64,000 bases of DNA from Rossellomorea sp. y25 (GTDB lineage Bacteria > Bacillota > Bacilli > Bacillales > Bacillaceae_B), in contig NZ_CP145886.1 in the NCBI RefSeq assembly GCF_038049935.1, positions 4,569,007 through 4,633,006 on the forward strand, written 5' to 3'. Numbering within the stretch: position 1 is the first letter of the stretch; every line of letters starts with the position of its first letter. The notes beneath the pieces were generated by a model. The model saw only the letters and a list, made by a program, of their open reading frames with translations. It did no database searches and was not told the DNA's origin. Of this stretch, positions 26,302-35,322 are shown in pieces. Both the position numbers and the translations under genes were made by a program.

Positions 26302-28121
26302 GACCAATCATCCTCTTGAGTGGAATCATATGGGAGAGTGAATGTAATGGTAGTTCCTTTTCCTTCAATGCTCGTCGCCCATACGTCACCACCATGTGCT
26401 GAAATCATTTCTTTTGCTATGGCAAGGCCAAGTCCTGTGCCACCCATTTGTCTTGTTCTGGCTTTATCGACACGATAGAAACGTTCAAAGATTTTCTCCA
26501 GATTTTCTTTCGGAATCCCTAATCCCTGGTCTGAAATACTGATTTCAATATATCCGTCCTTTTCTTGCACCTTGAATGTAATGGTTCCACCCTCAGGTGA
26601 ATATTTCAAAGCGTTCGAAATGATGTTATCCAAAACCTGAGTGATTTTATCCTGATCCACTTCCACAAACATGGCTTTGTCTGGTAAGTAACGGTTAAAG
26701 GTCACATTCACATTCTTTGTCATTTCAAATCGATCAATGATTTTATGGAAAAAGAGGATGAAATCAACCCAATCTTTATTAAAACGATAGTCCTTACTAT
26801 CCATTTTTGATAATTGAAGAAGATCGTTTACTAAACGGATCATTCTCTCCGTCTCATTCTGAGTAACATCAAGGAATTGAGGTGCGATGTTTTCATCTTG
26901 CCATGCCCCTTCAGCCAATGCCTCTAAGTAGCTTCTCATCGTTGTAAGCGGCGTGCGAAGTTCGTGGGAAACATTTGCCACAAATTCCCGTCTCTCTAAA
27001 TCAATTTTCTCCTGCTCCGTAATATCATGTAATACCGTTATAAGACCGTTCACAAACCCGGTCTCTTTTTGAATGATAGAGAAATTCGCCCTTAGAATAT
27101 ATGGTTTTTCTTTCGTACTGTAATCTAAAATGATCGAATCCTGTTCATTGGATAGATCATCAAACGTGTATTCCTCATCCAATCCCAATAAGGATACAAT
27201 GGGTTGAGAAACGACTGTTTCACGTGAAACATTCAGCATATCCGCTGCAGGATCATTAATCAGAATGACCCTGCCTTTTCGATCTGTCGCAATGACACCA
27301 TCCGTCATATAAGAAAGTACAGATGAAAGCTTTCTTCGCTCGCCCTCCGTCGTTGCTTGGGCTTCTTGAAGGCGTTTTGTCAAATTATTGAATGTAATCG
27401 CAAGCTGACCTATTTCATCGTAACCGTAGACCTTTACTTTCCTGGAAAAGTTTCCTTTTGCCATTGCGAGTGCTTGTTTCCTCATATCAGATATCGGTCT
27501 CGTTACGGTTTGAGCCAATAACACTCCCAATACTGCTGTTATGACTAAAGCAATTAATGTACCATTCGTAAAAATCTTATTGATCTCACTCATTTGGTCA
27601 TAAACCGATTCTATTTCACCGACAAGATAAATAGCACCAATGACTTCTTCATTTGAAGTGATTGGTGCTGCATACACCCAGATACGATCTTTCGTCTGAT
27701 CATCAAGATAGATATCCTCATGACCTAAGCCCACAGCGAGGGCTCTTTTAACCTCTTTTTCTCCGCTGACCTGACCGACTAAACTCTGGTTATTGGGATC
27801 AGAGGTGCCAATAATTTTGTTTCTATTATTAATCACTCGAATTTCGGAAATATCCGACGTTTTGCTATCATCTAATACTCTCCCGATGTCCTCTTCGAGT
27901 GTGGGATCATCTTCACTGCGTTTCTTTACTATTTCTTCACGAATTGTATACTCTAATAATTCCACTCTATTTTTAATAGACGTCTGGAAATTATCGACAA
28001 GTTTTTCTTCAAGGGCTCTAACAAAATATACGCCAATGATTTGCATGGCGAGAAGTATGAGCAGAACATAAATCAAAACAAATTTAAGATGGATTGAACG
28101 AGTTAAACCAACTTTCTTCAT
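26298..28121 (-). CDS. walK: WalK sensor histidine kinase
   Basis: This 607-residue essential kinase controls cell-wall hydrolase genes. Order of parts: helix 1 (about 13-33), an extracytoplasmic PDC/Cache-type domain, helix 2 (about 185-205), HAMP, a PAS domain (about 262-370), the HisKA box with H386 in VSHELRTPL, and an ATPase domain with N, G1 and G2 boxes (DNIISNALKYS, DQGLGIPKE, GGTGLGLAI). The codons for N297 to T302 form a perfect parS site. It starts 6 bases after walR. Confidence 0.96.
   Translation of the reverse strand: MKKVGLTRSIHLKFVLIYVLLILLAMQIIGVYFVRALEEKLVDNFQTSIKNRVELLEYTIREEIVKKRSEDDPTLEEDIGRVLDDSKTSDISEIRVINNRNKIIGTSDPNNQSLVGQVSGEKEVKRALAVGLGHEDIYLDDQTKDRIWVYAAPITSNEEVIGAIYLVGEIESVYDQMSEINKIFTNGTLIALVITAVLGVLLAQTVTRPISDMRKQALAMAKGNFSRKVKVYGYDEIGQLAITFNNLTKRLQEAQATTEGERRKLSSVLSYMTDGVIATDRKGRVILINDPAADMLNVSRETVVSQPIVSLLGLDEEYTFDDLSNEQDSIILDYSTKEKPYILRANFSIIQKETGFVNGLITVLHDITEQEKIDLERREFVANVSHELRTPLTTMRSYLEALAEGAWQDENIAPQFLDVTQNETERMIRLVNDLLQLSKMDSKDYRFNKDWVDFILFFHKIIDRFEMTKNVNVTFNRYLPDKAMFVEVDQDKITQVLDNIISNALKYSPEGGTITFKVQEKDGYIEISISDQGLGIPKENLEKIFERFYRVDKARTRQMGGTGLGLAIAKEMISAHGGDVWATSIEGKGTTITFTLPYDSTQEDDWS
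27216..27231. other. parS site inside walK
   Basis: TGTTTCACGTGAAACA is a perfect 16-base palindrome identical to the ParB (Spo0J) binding consensus of bacilli. It lies in coding sequence (NVSRET), where it should nucleate ParB loading and SMC recruitment near the origin. Confidence 0.9.
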
Positions 28122-28127
28122 TACAAA

Positions 28128-28835
28128 TTACTCCTGTTCAGGATTTCGTAAGTAATAACCGACTCCTCTACGAGTTACGATCCAGGTAGGGTGACTTGGG
28201 TTGTCTTCTATTTTCTCGCGGAGACGTCTGACGGTAACATCAACTGTACGTACATCTCCGTAGTAATCATAACCCCAAACAGTTTGAAGCAAATGTTCTC
28301 GGGTCATCACTTGTCCAATATGCTTCGCTAAATAATGAAGAAGTTCAAACTCACGATGTGTCAGCTCAATCGTTTCCCCTCTTTTAGAAACAACATACGC
28401 ATCAGGATGAATGGTTAAAGAACCAACGGTAATTTCATTGTTCTCATCCTCAACGTTTTGCTGCGCACCCTGCTGATGACGTCGCAAATTCGCTTTTACC
28501 CGGGCGATGAGCTCACGTGTACTAAACGGTTTCGTCACGTAATCATCGGCTCCAAGTTCTAATCCCAATACCTTGTCAATTTCTGAGTCTTTCGCTGTCA
28601 GCATGATAATAGGCATTTCATACTTCTTCCTGATTTCACGGCAAACTTCCATTCCGTCACGATTGGGAAGCATAATATCAAGAAGGACCAGATCCGGCCT
28701 AATTTCTTCCGCCATCTTTACCGCTTCATCTCCATCGTACGCGCAATGTACTTCATAGCCTTCTTTTTTCAAATTAAACTGTAGTATATCTGCAATCGGT
28801 TTCTCATCGTCAACGACTAATATTTTCTTTTCCAT
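28128..28835 (-). CDS. walR: WalR response regulator
   Basis: This 235-residue OmpR-family regulator has the phosphoacceptor D53 with acidic D9 and D10, the conserved TAKDSE lysine loop, and a C-terminal winged helix with [23 protein letters not shown] and the recognition helix [13 protein letters not shown]. It controls autolysin and wall-metabolism genes through TGTWAH direct repeats. It heads the operon walR-walK-walH-walI-walJ. AAAGGAG lies close before the ATG. Confidence 0.97.
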   Translation of the reverse strand: MEKKILVVDDEKPIADILQFNLKKEGYEVHCAYDGDEAVKMAEEIRPDLVLLDIMLPNRDGMEVCREIRKKYEMPIIMLTAKDSEIDKVLGLELGADDYVTKPFSTRELIARVKANLRRHQQGAQQNVEDENNEITVGSLTIHPDAYVVSKRGETIELTHREFELLHYLAKHIGQVMTREHLLQTVWGYDYYGDVRTVDVTVRRLREKIEDNPSHPTWIVTRRGVGYYLRNPEQE

Positions 28836-28996
28836 ATCAATTGATCTCCTTTAGAAAAAAGTAATTTATCATAAAAAGTTGTGATTAGTATAGGATTCTT
28901 CCTTTAAATTTATCACTATCTCCATATTAATTCATCTTTTACTCTATCATAACCTTTATTTCATTTCTTTTTGACTACAATCTAAATATAACAAAG

Positions 28997-29029
28997 GGGA
29001 CTGACAAATAAAATGATTGTGTCAGTCCC
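28997..29029 (-). terminator. Terminator-like hairpin after the M23 hydrolase gene
   Basis: GGGACTGACA pairs perfectly with TGTCAGTCCC around a 13-base loop. The following minus-strand bases are CTTTGTT, a weak T-tract, so termination may be partial and allow some read-through into walR. Confidence 0.6.
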
Positions 29030-29051
29030 ATGCTTGATTACCTATATAAAA

Positions 29052-30539
29052 TTACAAAACATCCAATGGATTAATAAGTGATCCATTTTTGTAAACTTCG
29101 ATATGCAGGTGAACCCCTGTAGATTCACCAGTTGTACCCATGATACCGATTTTTTGGCCTCTTTCCACCGTTTGACCGGCAGAGACTGAAATGGAATCTA
29201 AATGAGCATAAATCGTTTTATATCCATTTCCATGATCAATCACAACTTTATTTCCATAACCGCCATCGTCCCAACCGGCAGAAACGACTCTTCCGTTATC
29301 TACGGATTTGATTGTAGGATTATCTGGTCGCGCAATGTCGATCCCTTTATGAACTTTACCCCATCTTGGTCCTTGCTTAGAGGAGATGTAGCCGCCATTT
29401 GTCGGCCATGCAAAGTTTCCTGATCCCCTGGACGGAGTTGCTTTTGTTCCTTTAATGACAATGTATTTCACTGGATCTTTTAGTTTCTTTTCTTCTTTTA
29501 CATTTTTCTCGATTTGAGAACCGTTCACTTCTGACGTTTCAAACGTAACGGATTTTTCACCATCTTGACCTTCCTGCTTCACTTTCGTATCGCCTTTATT
29601 CATAGAAGAGTCTTCAACTACTTCTTTCTCATAGGCAATCTTTTCGATCTTGTTTGCTTCTTTCTTAACAAGAACATGAACAAGTGGCTCATATACAGTT
29701 ACGTTTAGCTCTGAACCAATTTTCAGGGCATCGTCTTCTTTTAACTCTGAGTTTAACTCCAGCAATTTCCCAGTAGTTAACTGATGCTCTTCTGCAATCG
29801 TACCAAGAGCATCACCTTCTTGAACCTTATATTTCTTTTCTTCTAACGTACCCTTCTTAAGAAGATCTGCTGCTTCCTCAGAAGACATCATTTCTTCCGG
29901 CTCCACTTGCGTCTTCTTCATCTCTACCTCTTCTTTAAAAGAAACTTCTAATAAACGTGTTTCATTTTCCTTTAAAGCGGGTAAAGGAGTAGATGAAGAA
30001 TCATTTTTTCGCGTTTCCAATTCGTTTAGCTCATCTTCAGAAACATAGTTGAGCTTAAATGACTTTAACGCTTTTTCAGCAGCCTTTTCGTCTTTTACAT
30101 AAGCAACCGGTTTATTGTTCACAACTACAGCAAAAGCATTTGCTTCAACTGATACAGATTCATTTAGACTTTCAATAACCTTTTGATTGTTTGTTTTCGT
30201 AGCTGTAAACACATTCTCAGGTATGTACGTTACTTCTTCATTAAAATCCACCTGATATTCAGTGTACTCTTTCTTCGCTTCAGCCAGCTTCTCATCCAAG
30301 ACGGATTCTACTTCTTCCTGGCTTGTAACAGCTCCTACATACTCACTACCCATGTATACATGATAGATCGTTTGCAGATCTTCATCCGATCCTGTATTCG
30401 CTGCCGCCGATGAAAATGTCAAAGTAGAAAGAGCGAGCGTGGTAATCCCTACTTTTTTTACAAATTGATTAGATCTATGTCGAATATTAAGTTTTTTATA
30501 TTTTTCTAAAATGGGTGATAACTTCTCTCCAAAACTCAT
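29052..30539 (-). CDS. LysM/G5/M23 cell-wall endopeptidase
   Basis: This 495-residue exported protein has a signal-type segment near residues 29-48 (VGITTLALSTLTFSSAAA), a hydrophilic region, a LysM domain (about 235-290, YKVQEGDALGTIAEEH), a G5 domain (about 290-355) and a C-terminal M23 zinc endopeptidase. The M23 motifs are HKGIDIA and HLHIEV. It should cut peptidoglycan cross-bridges. Position directly upstream of walR is common in bacilli and makes sense, since WalR controls such enzymes. A WalR-type repeat lies upstream at 30818-30834. Confidence 0.92.
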   Translation of the reverse strand: MSFGEKLSPILEKYKKLNIRHRSNQFVKKVGITTLALSTLTFSSAAANTGSDEDLQTIYHVYMGSEYVGAVTSQEEVESVLDEKLAEAKKEYTEYQVDFNEEVTYIPENVFTATKTNNQKVIESLNESVSVEANAFAVVVNNKPVAYVKDEKAAEKALKSFKLNYVSEDELNELETRKNDSSSTPLPALKENETRLLEVSFKEEVEMKKTQVEPEEMMSSEEAADLLKKGTLEEKKYKVQEGDALGTIAEEHQLTTGKLLELNSELKEDDALKIGSELNVTVYEPLVHVLVKKEANKIEKIAYEKEVVEDSSMNKGDTKVKQEGQDGEKSVTFETSEVNGSQIEKNVKEEKKLKDPVKYIVIKGTKATPSRGSGNFAWPTNGGYISSKQGPRWGKVHKGIDIARPDNPTIKSVDNGRVVSAGWDDGGYGNKVVIDHGNGYKTIYAHLDSISVSAGQTVERGQKIGIMGTTGESTGVHLHIEVYKNGSLINPLDVL

Positions 30540-30844
30540 TGACTTGCCTCCTATAAACTAAAGCAAAAATCCCAGTTACGGTAGTTCATTAAGCCTAATT
30601 TAGTAAAATTCTATAAAATTCGTACTTTACTAATTTACCATAATTCGACGAAATCCGGGACATGGAATCAGGATTGTAATAAAACTGTATAATTAATTAG
30701 AGGACGATGTAAGCGTTTTTTCGTATTTTTAGCATTGCAGTGGGAATTGCATGGGTCTAAAGGTGGATTAGCCGTTGAAACAATCTTGGTAGAAATTAGA
30801 TGAAATTCGTGGTTTCTTGTTACATTCATGTTACAAGCGCAAAT
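30540..30844. other. Intergenic region upstream of the M23 gene
   Basis: About 300 bases hold no gene. They contain the promoter of the hydrolase gene, a degenerate WalR-like repeat (TGTAAT, five bases, TGTATA at 30675-30691) and the perfect WalR box listed separately. No riboswitch is recognised. Confidence 0.4.
30818..30834 (+). promoter_or_regulatory. Candidate WalR box
   Basis: TGTTAC, five bases, TGTTAC is an exact match to the WalR consensus (two TGTWAH hexamers five bases apart). It lies between the tRNA terminator and the M23 gene, on the strand opposite to that gene and about 280 bases before its start. Confidence 0.5.
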
Positions 30845-30885
30845 AAAAAAGTACTACGAGAGTCAAAGTCGTCGCAGTACTTTTT
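30845..30885 (-). terminator. Terminator of the tRNA cluster
   Basis: AAAAAGTACT with inward partial pairing (ACGA with TCGT) closes on AGTACTTTTT, giving a strong hairpin with a T-run just after tRNA-Phe. Confidence 0.85.
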
Positions 30886-30891
30886 GTAAGA

Positions 30892-30964
30892 TGGCTCAGG
30901 ACGGAATCGAACCGCCGACACATGGATTTTCAGTCCATTGCTCTACCAACTGAGCTACTGAGCC
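30892..30964 (-). tRNA. tRNA-Phe (GAA)
   Basis: A full cloverleaf of 73 bases: acceptor GGCTCAG/CTGAGCC, D-loop AGTTGGTAGAGC, anticodon loop CTGAAAA with GAA, T-loop GGTTCGATTCC. The CCA end is not encoded. Last gene of a four-tRNA transcription unit. Confidence 0.97.
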
Positions 30965-30993
30965 ATATTGTTTTAAGAATCTAAATATGTAAA

Positions 30994-31070
30994 TGGCGGT
31001 CCGGACGGGACTCGAACCCGCGACCTCCTGCGTGACAGGCAGGCATTCTAACCAACTGAACTACCGGACC
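30994..31070 (-). tRNA. tRNA-Asp (GTC)
   Basis: Acceptor GGTCCGG/CCGGACC, anticodon loop with GTC inside CTGTCAC, T-loop GGTTCGAGTCC. The CCA end is encoded, so the gene is 77 bases. Confidence 0.97.
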
Positions 31071-31191
31071 AGAGTTTTTTGTGTTAGCAAAATCGCTATC
31101 AATATTTACTTCAGCAAAAAACTTGCTAGCATAATATTTTCATGAAGTTACATCACTTAAACTATCAATTCTCACTTCGAGAAAATAAAAA

Positions 31192-31263
31192 TGACCCATA
31201 CGGGATTCGAACCCGTGTTACCGCCGTGAAAGGGCGGTGTCTTAACCGCTTGACCAATGGGCC
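31192..31263 (-). tRNA. tRNA-Glu (TTC)
   Basis: Acceptor GGCCCAT pairs with ATGGGTC with one G-U pair. The anticodon loop CTTTCAC contains TTC; T-loop GGTTCGAATCC. CCA is not encoded. It is 72 bases. About 120 bases without features separate it from tRNA-Asp. Confidence 0.97.
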
Positions 31264-31277
31264 ATGTAAAGAAAAAA

Positions 31278-31353
31278 TGGTGAGCCATGAAGGATTCGAA
31301 CCTTCGACCCTCTGATTAAAAGTCAGATGCTCTACCAACTGAGCTAATGGCTC
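31278..31353 (-). tRNA. tRNA-Lys (TTT)
   Basis: Acceptor GAGCCAT/ATGGCTC, anticodon loop CTTTTAA with TTT, T-loop GGTTCGAATCC. CCA is encoded. This is the first gene of the Lys-Glu-Asp-Phe cluster. Confidence 0.97.
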
Positions 31354-31529
31354 TAAGTATATATATAAACACGTTTAGCAAGCTTGATCAAAGCCGCTTT
31401 CGTGACAACGAAATTAATATTATCATAGTATGAATGTCGAGGGCAATAGTTTTTTTGGATTTATTGTCGAAAATTATTTCTTAGGGAATAATTTTGGGGA
31501 AATGCCCGATAGGAAGTAATTTCTCAAAG

Positions 31530-32495
31530 CTACTTTTGCTTAGATGGCAAAGTGTGGACTCGTCCTTTTCCTTTTCCACGATACCCTATACATACGGAGT
31601 TTAATATTCTTGTTGCAAGAGCGGGTGAAGAAATCCTTAAAAAACTTTTCAGTTGCTGTCCGGTAATTTCTTCTCCAAAAAGAAGATTATAATGCTCGAG
31701 TGACTTAAGATGAGCTAATTTCGATTTTGTTTTACATTTAGGACAGAACCAGTATCCATGCACTCTATCTAAGGGAAGATAACTACAAATTTCACAAAAC
31801 ACTCCATTTATTATTTCTTGCCTGGATATATTATATTGATTTAGTACCGAGGGATTCAGCGGGGTATCAAATTTTTTAATAAGCTTAATCATCCTTCTAA
31901 TATCTTTATCTAGTAAAATATTATTTTGAGATTCATTATAGATTTGAGAAATTTTTTGGGGAAGCAAAGCCGCGTGGATGACTTTTTGACTTACATTCTT
32001 ATCATGTGAACGAATAATTGTTTGTGGGTTACTGATAACGATGAGTGTACGAATAGGGATTGGAGGGAAATGATGCTCATGTAACCATGATCTAAATTGA
32101 GATTCTTGTCTGCCAATTTGAATAATAGGATCAGGCAATGCGAATTCAACACCGTTCTTCTTCTGAATCATTTGATTAAAGATTGAATCAAAGTCTATCG
32201 ACCCGGCTAAATTTTTCACTTCTAAAATGAGTGCAAAGCTTTTAGTTAATAGTAACGTATCAATCTGGAAATAAAGACCGTTTAGTAAGAGGCGTAAATC
32301 ATGAAGAATATAAAAGGATTTGTCGGGGAGAAGGCTTAAATAATAGTCGATTGATTTCTCACCATTATAACCGGCAAGACTTTTTGAGAGGTTTTCTTTA
32401 ATAAAGTTTGTTTTAGAATGGGTCTCAAGGATACGTAAGAGCAGGACCTGCAACTTTTGAATTTTAATCGGAAAATGACGTTCTTTACTGATCAT
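31530..32495 (-). CDS. NERD-domain protein with zinc ribbon
   Basis: This 321-residue cytosolic protein has an N-terminal nuclease-related domain. Typical restriction-fold elements are visible: GEKSIDYYLSLLPD near residue 45, the acidic QIDTLLLTKSFALILEVKN (D then ExK) near 77-95. A zinc ribbon follows (CEIC at about 234 and CPKC about 15 residues later) and a basic tail rich in GKGKGR. NERD proteins are thought to process DNA or RNA, but targets are unknown. It is a single gene with no partner. Confidence 0.85.
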   Translation of the reverse strand: MISKERHFPIKIQKLQVLLLRILETHSKTNFIKENLSKSLAGYNGEKSIDYYLSLLPDKSFYILHDLRLLLNGLYFQIDTLLLTKSFALILEVKNLAGSIDFDSIFNQMIQKKNGVEFALPDPIIQIGRQESQFRSWLHEHHFPPIPIRTLIVISNPQTIIRSHDKNVSQKVIHAALLPQKISQIYNESQNNILLDKDIRRMIKLIKKFDTPLNPSVLNQYNISRQEIINGVFCEICSYLPLDRVHGYWFCPKCKTKSKLAHLKSLEHYNLLFGEEITGQQLKSFLRISSPALATRILNSVCIGYRGKGKGRVHTLPSKQK

Positions 32496-32596
32496 TTCAT
32501 CACTCCAATACTGATTTTTTATTTATTTTCTACTTTTATTAAAGAAATCCTGCTTTTTTCTGATGATATCTTAGCAATAAAGTGATGTGAGAGAGG

Positions 32597-32650
32597 TTTA
32601 TTTTCAAAACTTGACCTTTTATTTTCAAAAATAGAATTTTATTTTCAAAA
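32597..32650. repeat. Three AT-rich tandem repeats, about 21-base period
   Basis: TTTATTTTCAAAA occurs at 32597, 32618 and 32638, giving spacings of 21 and 20 bases with variable bases between. It lies between the NERD gene and the DUF350 gene. No frame across it reads as a plausible protein. Confidence 0.7.
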
Positions 32651-32749
32651 ATGCATTTACGCCGAAAATACCTAGAGTCTACTATCAAAAAAGACCCACC
32701 ACCAGAGCACCAACAAAAGCGCTCCAACAGCAGACCTCCATATCAACCC

Positions 32750-33163
32750 TTAATAAGTCAAACTTGCAGCCACAACCAATCCCACTACAATCGCAGCTGA
32801 GAATAGGCTGAATCCGATGGCAATATTGCCTTCTTCCACTTTCTTCGCTAAATTCGTCTTAGGTGTCAGAACATACTCAATGATCCAGTATGCGATGACT
32901 TGAGTCGCGATCCCGATGAGTCCCCAGATAAAGGCGTCAAGCAGATTCAGGCTGTTAGCCCAGACGGTGTAGATGACGATGGCGAGTCCGATGGCTTTTC
33001 CCCATAGTTTGAGGGCAACGGCAATGTTTCCCTCCCTGATTAAGGTAGCTTCAGAGAATTTGGTGGTAAAGGCGAAAACGGTGATTCCGAGGATCATTAG
33101 TCCCAGGCCCGTTCCGACGTGAGCTAAAAAGCTGAGTAATGCTTCACTTGTTATGATTTGCAT
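32750..33163 (-). CDS. DUF350 (YjfL-family) membrane protein
   Basis: This 137-residue protein has four hydrophobic helices arranged as two repeats, each with a GNIAVAL/GNIAIGF motif (about residues 45-51 and 111-117), the mark of DUF350. GGAGAG lies before the ATG. Enterobacterial YjfL is encoded with an ATP-grasp ligase (YjfC) and a small lipoprotein-like protein (YjfM); the same gene types adjoin here. The role is unknown. It is the last gene of the operon running leftward from 35191. Confidence 0.85.
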   Translation of the reverse strand: MQIITSEALLSFLAHVGTGLGLMILGITVFAFTTKFSEATLIREGNIAVALKLWGKAIGLAIVIYTVWANSLNLLDAFIWGLIGIATQVIAYWIIEYVLTPKTNLAKKVEEGNIAIGFSLFSAAIVVGLVVAASLTY

Positions 33164-33178
33164 GAGTTTCTCTCCTTT

Positions 33179-34420
33179 TTATTTCTCCTGTAACCCTACA
33201 GGCAGAAAGTATGATTCGTTATCGGTGATGGCGTTACCAGCCCGTATTCCGATTGCACCGGCCGTACCATTAATAATGAAACTGCCGACCATCAAGCTTG
33301 CATCCTTCATTCCTTCATCCGTCTTAATCGCAGTAACAGGCAGAGGGATAAATTGTTGGAACACTGGCAGGGTCTGCTTATAAGTTTCTTTTTTATCTTC
33401 TAAAAGGATCTTTCCTGTCGCTTCCATGATTTTGACCGTATCTCCTTCTCGGCCAAATGCAGGCTTTTGAACGTAGGTGATCCCATTCTTCTCGAAATAA
33501 TCAGCATCTAAGTAGGTTGGAAGAAAGTATTGTTTGATCCATTGATGTTCCTCATCTGTATAGAAGGAACTAGATGCTTCATGAAGACCCCATATAAGTG
33601 CTTGAACTCCTTTAGATTGAAGTAAAAATGCGGAGGGGGGATTCAAGATGGCAAGCTTTTTTTCCATTACCATTTGCATCAGGTCCAAGCCCACTTGCTC
33701 TTCTGTAAGAGGGTCCTTATCATCAATGAGATGTTCGATAGGATACGTCGGCCGGTACAATACATCGATCCGCTCCCCTTGAGGAGTATAAAGGCCACTT
33801 TCTCGAATTTGCAGCTGATCCAGGCTCACATATTCAGACGGCACACCTGAAAGCTTTTGTAGATATTTTGTTGTCAGGTGATCCTCTTCGTGATCCTGGT
33901 GAGAGGTGAAGACGATCTTAGGTTCGCCTTCCCGTTGCAAAGACTTCCAGGATGATAAGAGTGCCCGCTTTAGCTCTTTCGCTAATCCCGTCTCGAATCC
34001 CTCATTAGGATTTGAACACCCGAAATACTGACAAACCTTTTCATTCACATGATAAAGCTCCTTGATAAAGGTGGGGGTGTCGCTATTGAATTCTAATAGC
34101 TTGATTTCCTCTCCGCTTACAACGAAATCAAATCGGCCAACAATACACTCTTGAGGAATGGACTTAAACCTTATATAGGACAGGGATTCCTCTGGAAAAC
34201 CTAGCTCCAGAAGGGTATGATCTTCCAACTCACGAAGTAGATCCGCACTTTTTTGATAAATACTGTACACTCTTCGGGATGCTTCATGTATCGCTGAAAT
34301 CGTGTCACGTGATTCCATCTTAATATCCAATAATGAGTACTCCATGTCATACAAATCATGCCAAAATTCAGGAATACGCTCATAGAAAGAGTTTCTTTTT
34401 TCACGGTGAGAGGCTGTCAT
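33179..34420 (-). CDS. Glutathionylspermidine-synthase-like ATP-grasp ligase (YjfC/YgiC type)
   Basis: This 413-residue protein matches the synthase domain of glutathionylspermidine synthases. Visible parts are RFDFVVSGEEIKLLEFNSDTP (family core near residues 120-140), VLYRPTYPIEHL and the ATP-binding KPAFGREGDTVKI. There is no amidase domain. Family members join a peptide carboxylate to an amine; for the YjfC branch the substrate is not known. The GGAGG that serves as its ribosome site is formed by the last glycine codons of the preceding lipoprotein gene, so translation of the two is tied. Confidence 0.8.
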   Translation of the reverse strand: MTASHREKRNSFYERIPEFWHDLYDMEYSLLDIKMESRDTISAIHEASRRVYSIYQKSADLLRELEDHTLLELGFPEESLSYIRFKSIPQECIVGRFDFVVSGEEIKLLEFNSDTPTFIKELYHVNEKVCQYFGCSNPNEGFETGLAKELKRALLSSWKSLQREGEPKIVFTSHQDHEEDHLTTKYLQKLSGVPSEYVSLDQLQIRESGLYTPQGERIDVLYRPTYPIEHLIDDKDPLTEEQVGLDLMQMVMEKKLAILNPPSAFLLQSKGVQALIWGLHEASSSFYTDEEHQWIKQYFLPTYLDADYFEKNGITYVQKPAFGREGDTVKIMEATGKILLEDKKETYKQTLPVFQQFIPLPVTAIKTDEGMKDASLMVGSFIINGTAGAIGIRAGNAITDNESYFLPVGLQEK

Positions 34421-34421
34421 A

Positions 34422-34730
34422 TTATCCTCCGAATCCGCCTTTAGAACCGCTTCCGATACCTGATTTGTAGCTCTTAGAGTACGATTTATAGCTTGAATAG
34501 TTTTTTAGACTGGATTTGTTTTTGAACATCCTGCCAGCAAACCAAAAGTAGCCAAAGTGAGGGGAACGGTCATCATCGCAATAATACGTGCCGCTTTCGT
34601 CATCCCAATCCCAGTCGTCACAGTCAACATCCGTCGGTTCAGGTGGAAGGTCCTGATTTCCACAGCCGGTTGCTGATATCGCCATTACGGACGCGACTAC
34701 CCCGGCCATCATTTTCTTCGTTTTGTTCAT
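34422..34730 (-). CDS. Small acidic-to-basic lipoprotein
   Basis: This 102-residue protein has a lipoprotein signal with lipobox SATGC (cysteine at residue 23). A very acidic stretch with three further cysteines follows (DCDDWDWDDESGTYYCDDD), then an aromatic part and a C-terminus of repeated Ser/Lys/Tyr ending in GSGSKGGFGG. I do not know a named family; it takes the place of YjfM/YgiB-type proteins in enterobacterial clusters. It overlaps the upstream gene by four bases (ATGA) and leads straight into the ligase gene. Confidence 0.75.
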   Translation of the reverse strand: MNKTKKMMAGVVASVMAISATGCGNQDLPPEPTDVDCDDWDWDDESGTYYCDDDRSPHFGYFWFAGRMFKNKSSLKNYSSYKSYSKSYKSGIGSGSKGGFGG

Positions 34731-35191
34731 TGGCTTTCCTCCTCTAGCTTATAGCCCGTTGCTTTTACATATAAAATATACACATAGCGATCCTCATCGA
34801 TTTCAGCAGAATCACGTTCCCATTCCGCCCCGTCAATATAATAGTAAACAGAACCGATCACACTTAGAATATCGAGATGATAATCATGGTGTTCAATTTT
34901 TAAAATAGGGTGGTTGCTTCGTGGATTCAGTTCGCGAATCTCCAGTATTAATCCTTCAGGTGGAAACAGGGGATCCGTAACAGGTTCTTCTTCATATATT
35001 TCTACATATAGTATAAATCGATTCCCTTCAATCGCTGAAGAAAGCTGACGATACGTCACACCTTCTTTTACAAAGAATTCGCATTCCCTTCTTGCCAGGA
35101 TTTGTTCTAATTCGATATCAGGGTAATGATAGATCGCTTCATACGTTTCGTTGCCTTTTCGTAAACGGTATTCCAGTACAGGTTGTTTCAT
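34727..35191 (-). CDS. Hypothetical beta-rich cytosolic protein (154 aa)
   Basis: I do not recognise the family. The protein is acidic, has no signal or helix, and alternates short strands with acidic turns (EIYEEEPVTDPLFPPEGL, SVYYYIDGAEWERDSAEIDEDRYVY is split over residues 112-135). The ATG at 35191 is the first good start; AGGAGG lies 13 bases upstream, a little far. It is the first gene of the operon with the lipoprotein, ATP-grasp ligase and DUF350 genes, and is divergent from the potassium channel gene. Confidence 0.6.
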   Translation of the reverse strand: MKQPVLEYRLRKGNETYEAIYHYPDIELEQILARRECEFFVKEGVTYRQLSSAIEGNRFILYVEIYEEEPVTDPLFPPEGLILEIRELNPRSNHPILKIEHHDYHLDILSVIGSVYYYIDGAEWERDSAEIDEDRYVYILYVKATGYKLEEESQ

Positions 35192-35322
35192 TTGTCGACA
35201 CCAGCCTCCTGATTGGAAGGATATGATTCCTATAAATATACGAACCACTGAGGAAAAGGTTTCATTTCCCAGGGATTCATTGGTATTATTGAACTATGAT
35301 TTTTTTCGTAAGGAGGGTATGT

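Noticed and set aside
32539-32727. Minus-strand 62-codon frame in the NERD-DUF350 gap
   Set aside because: It runs through the AT-rich tandem repeats, has no ribosome site and no protein-like pattern.
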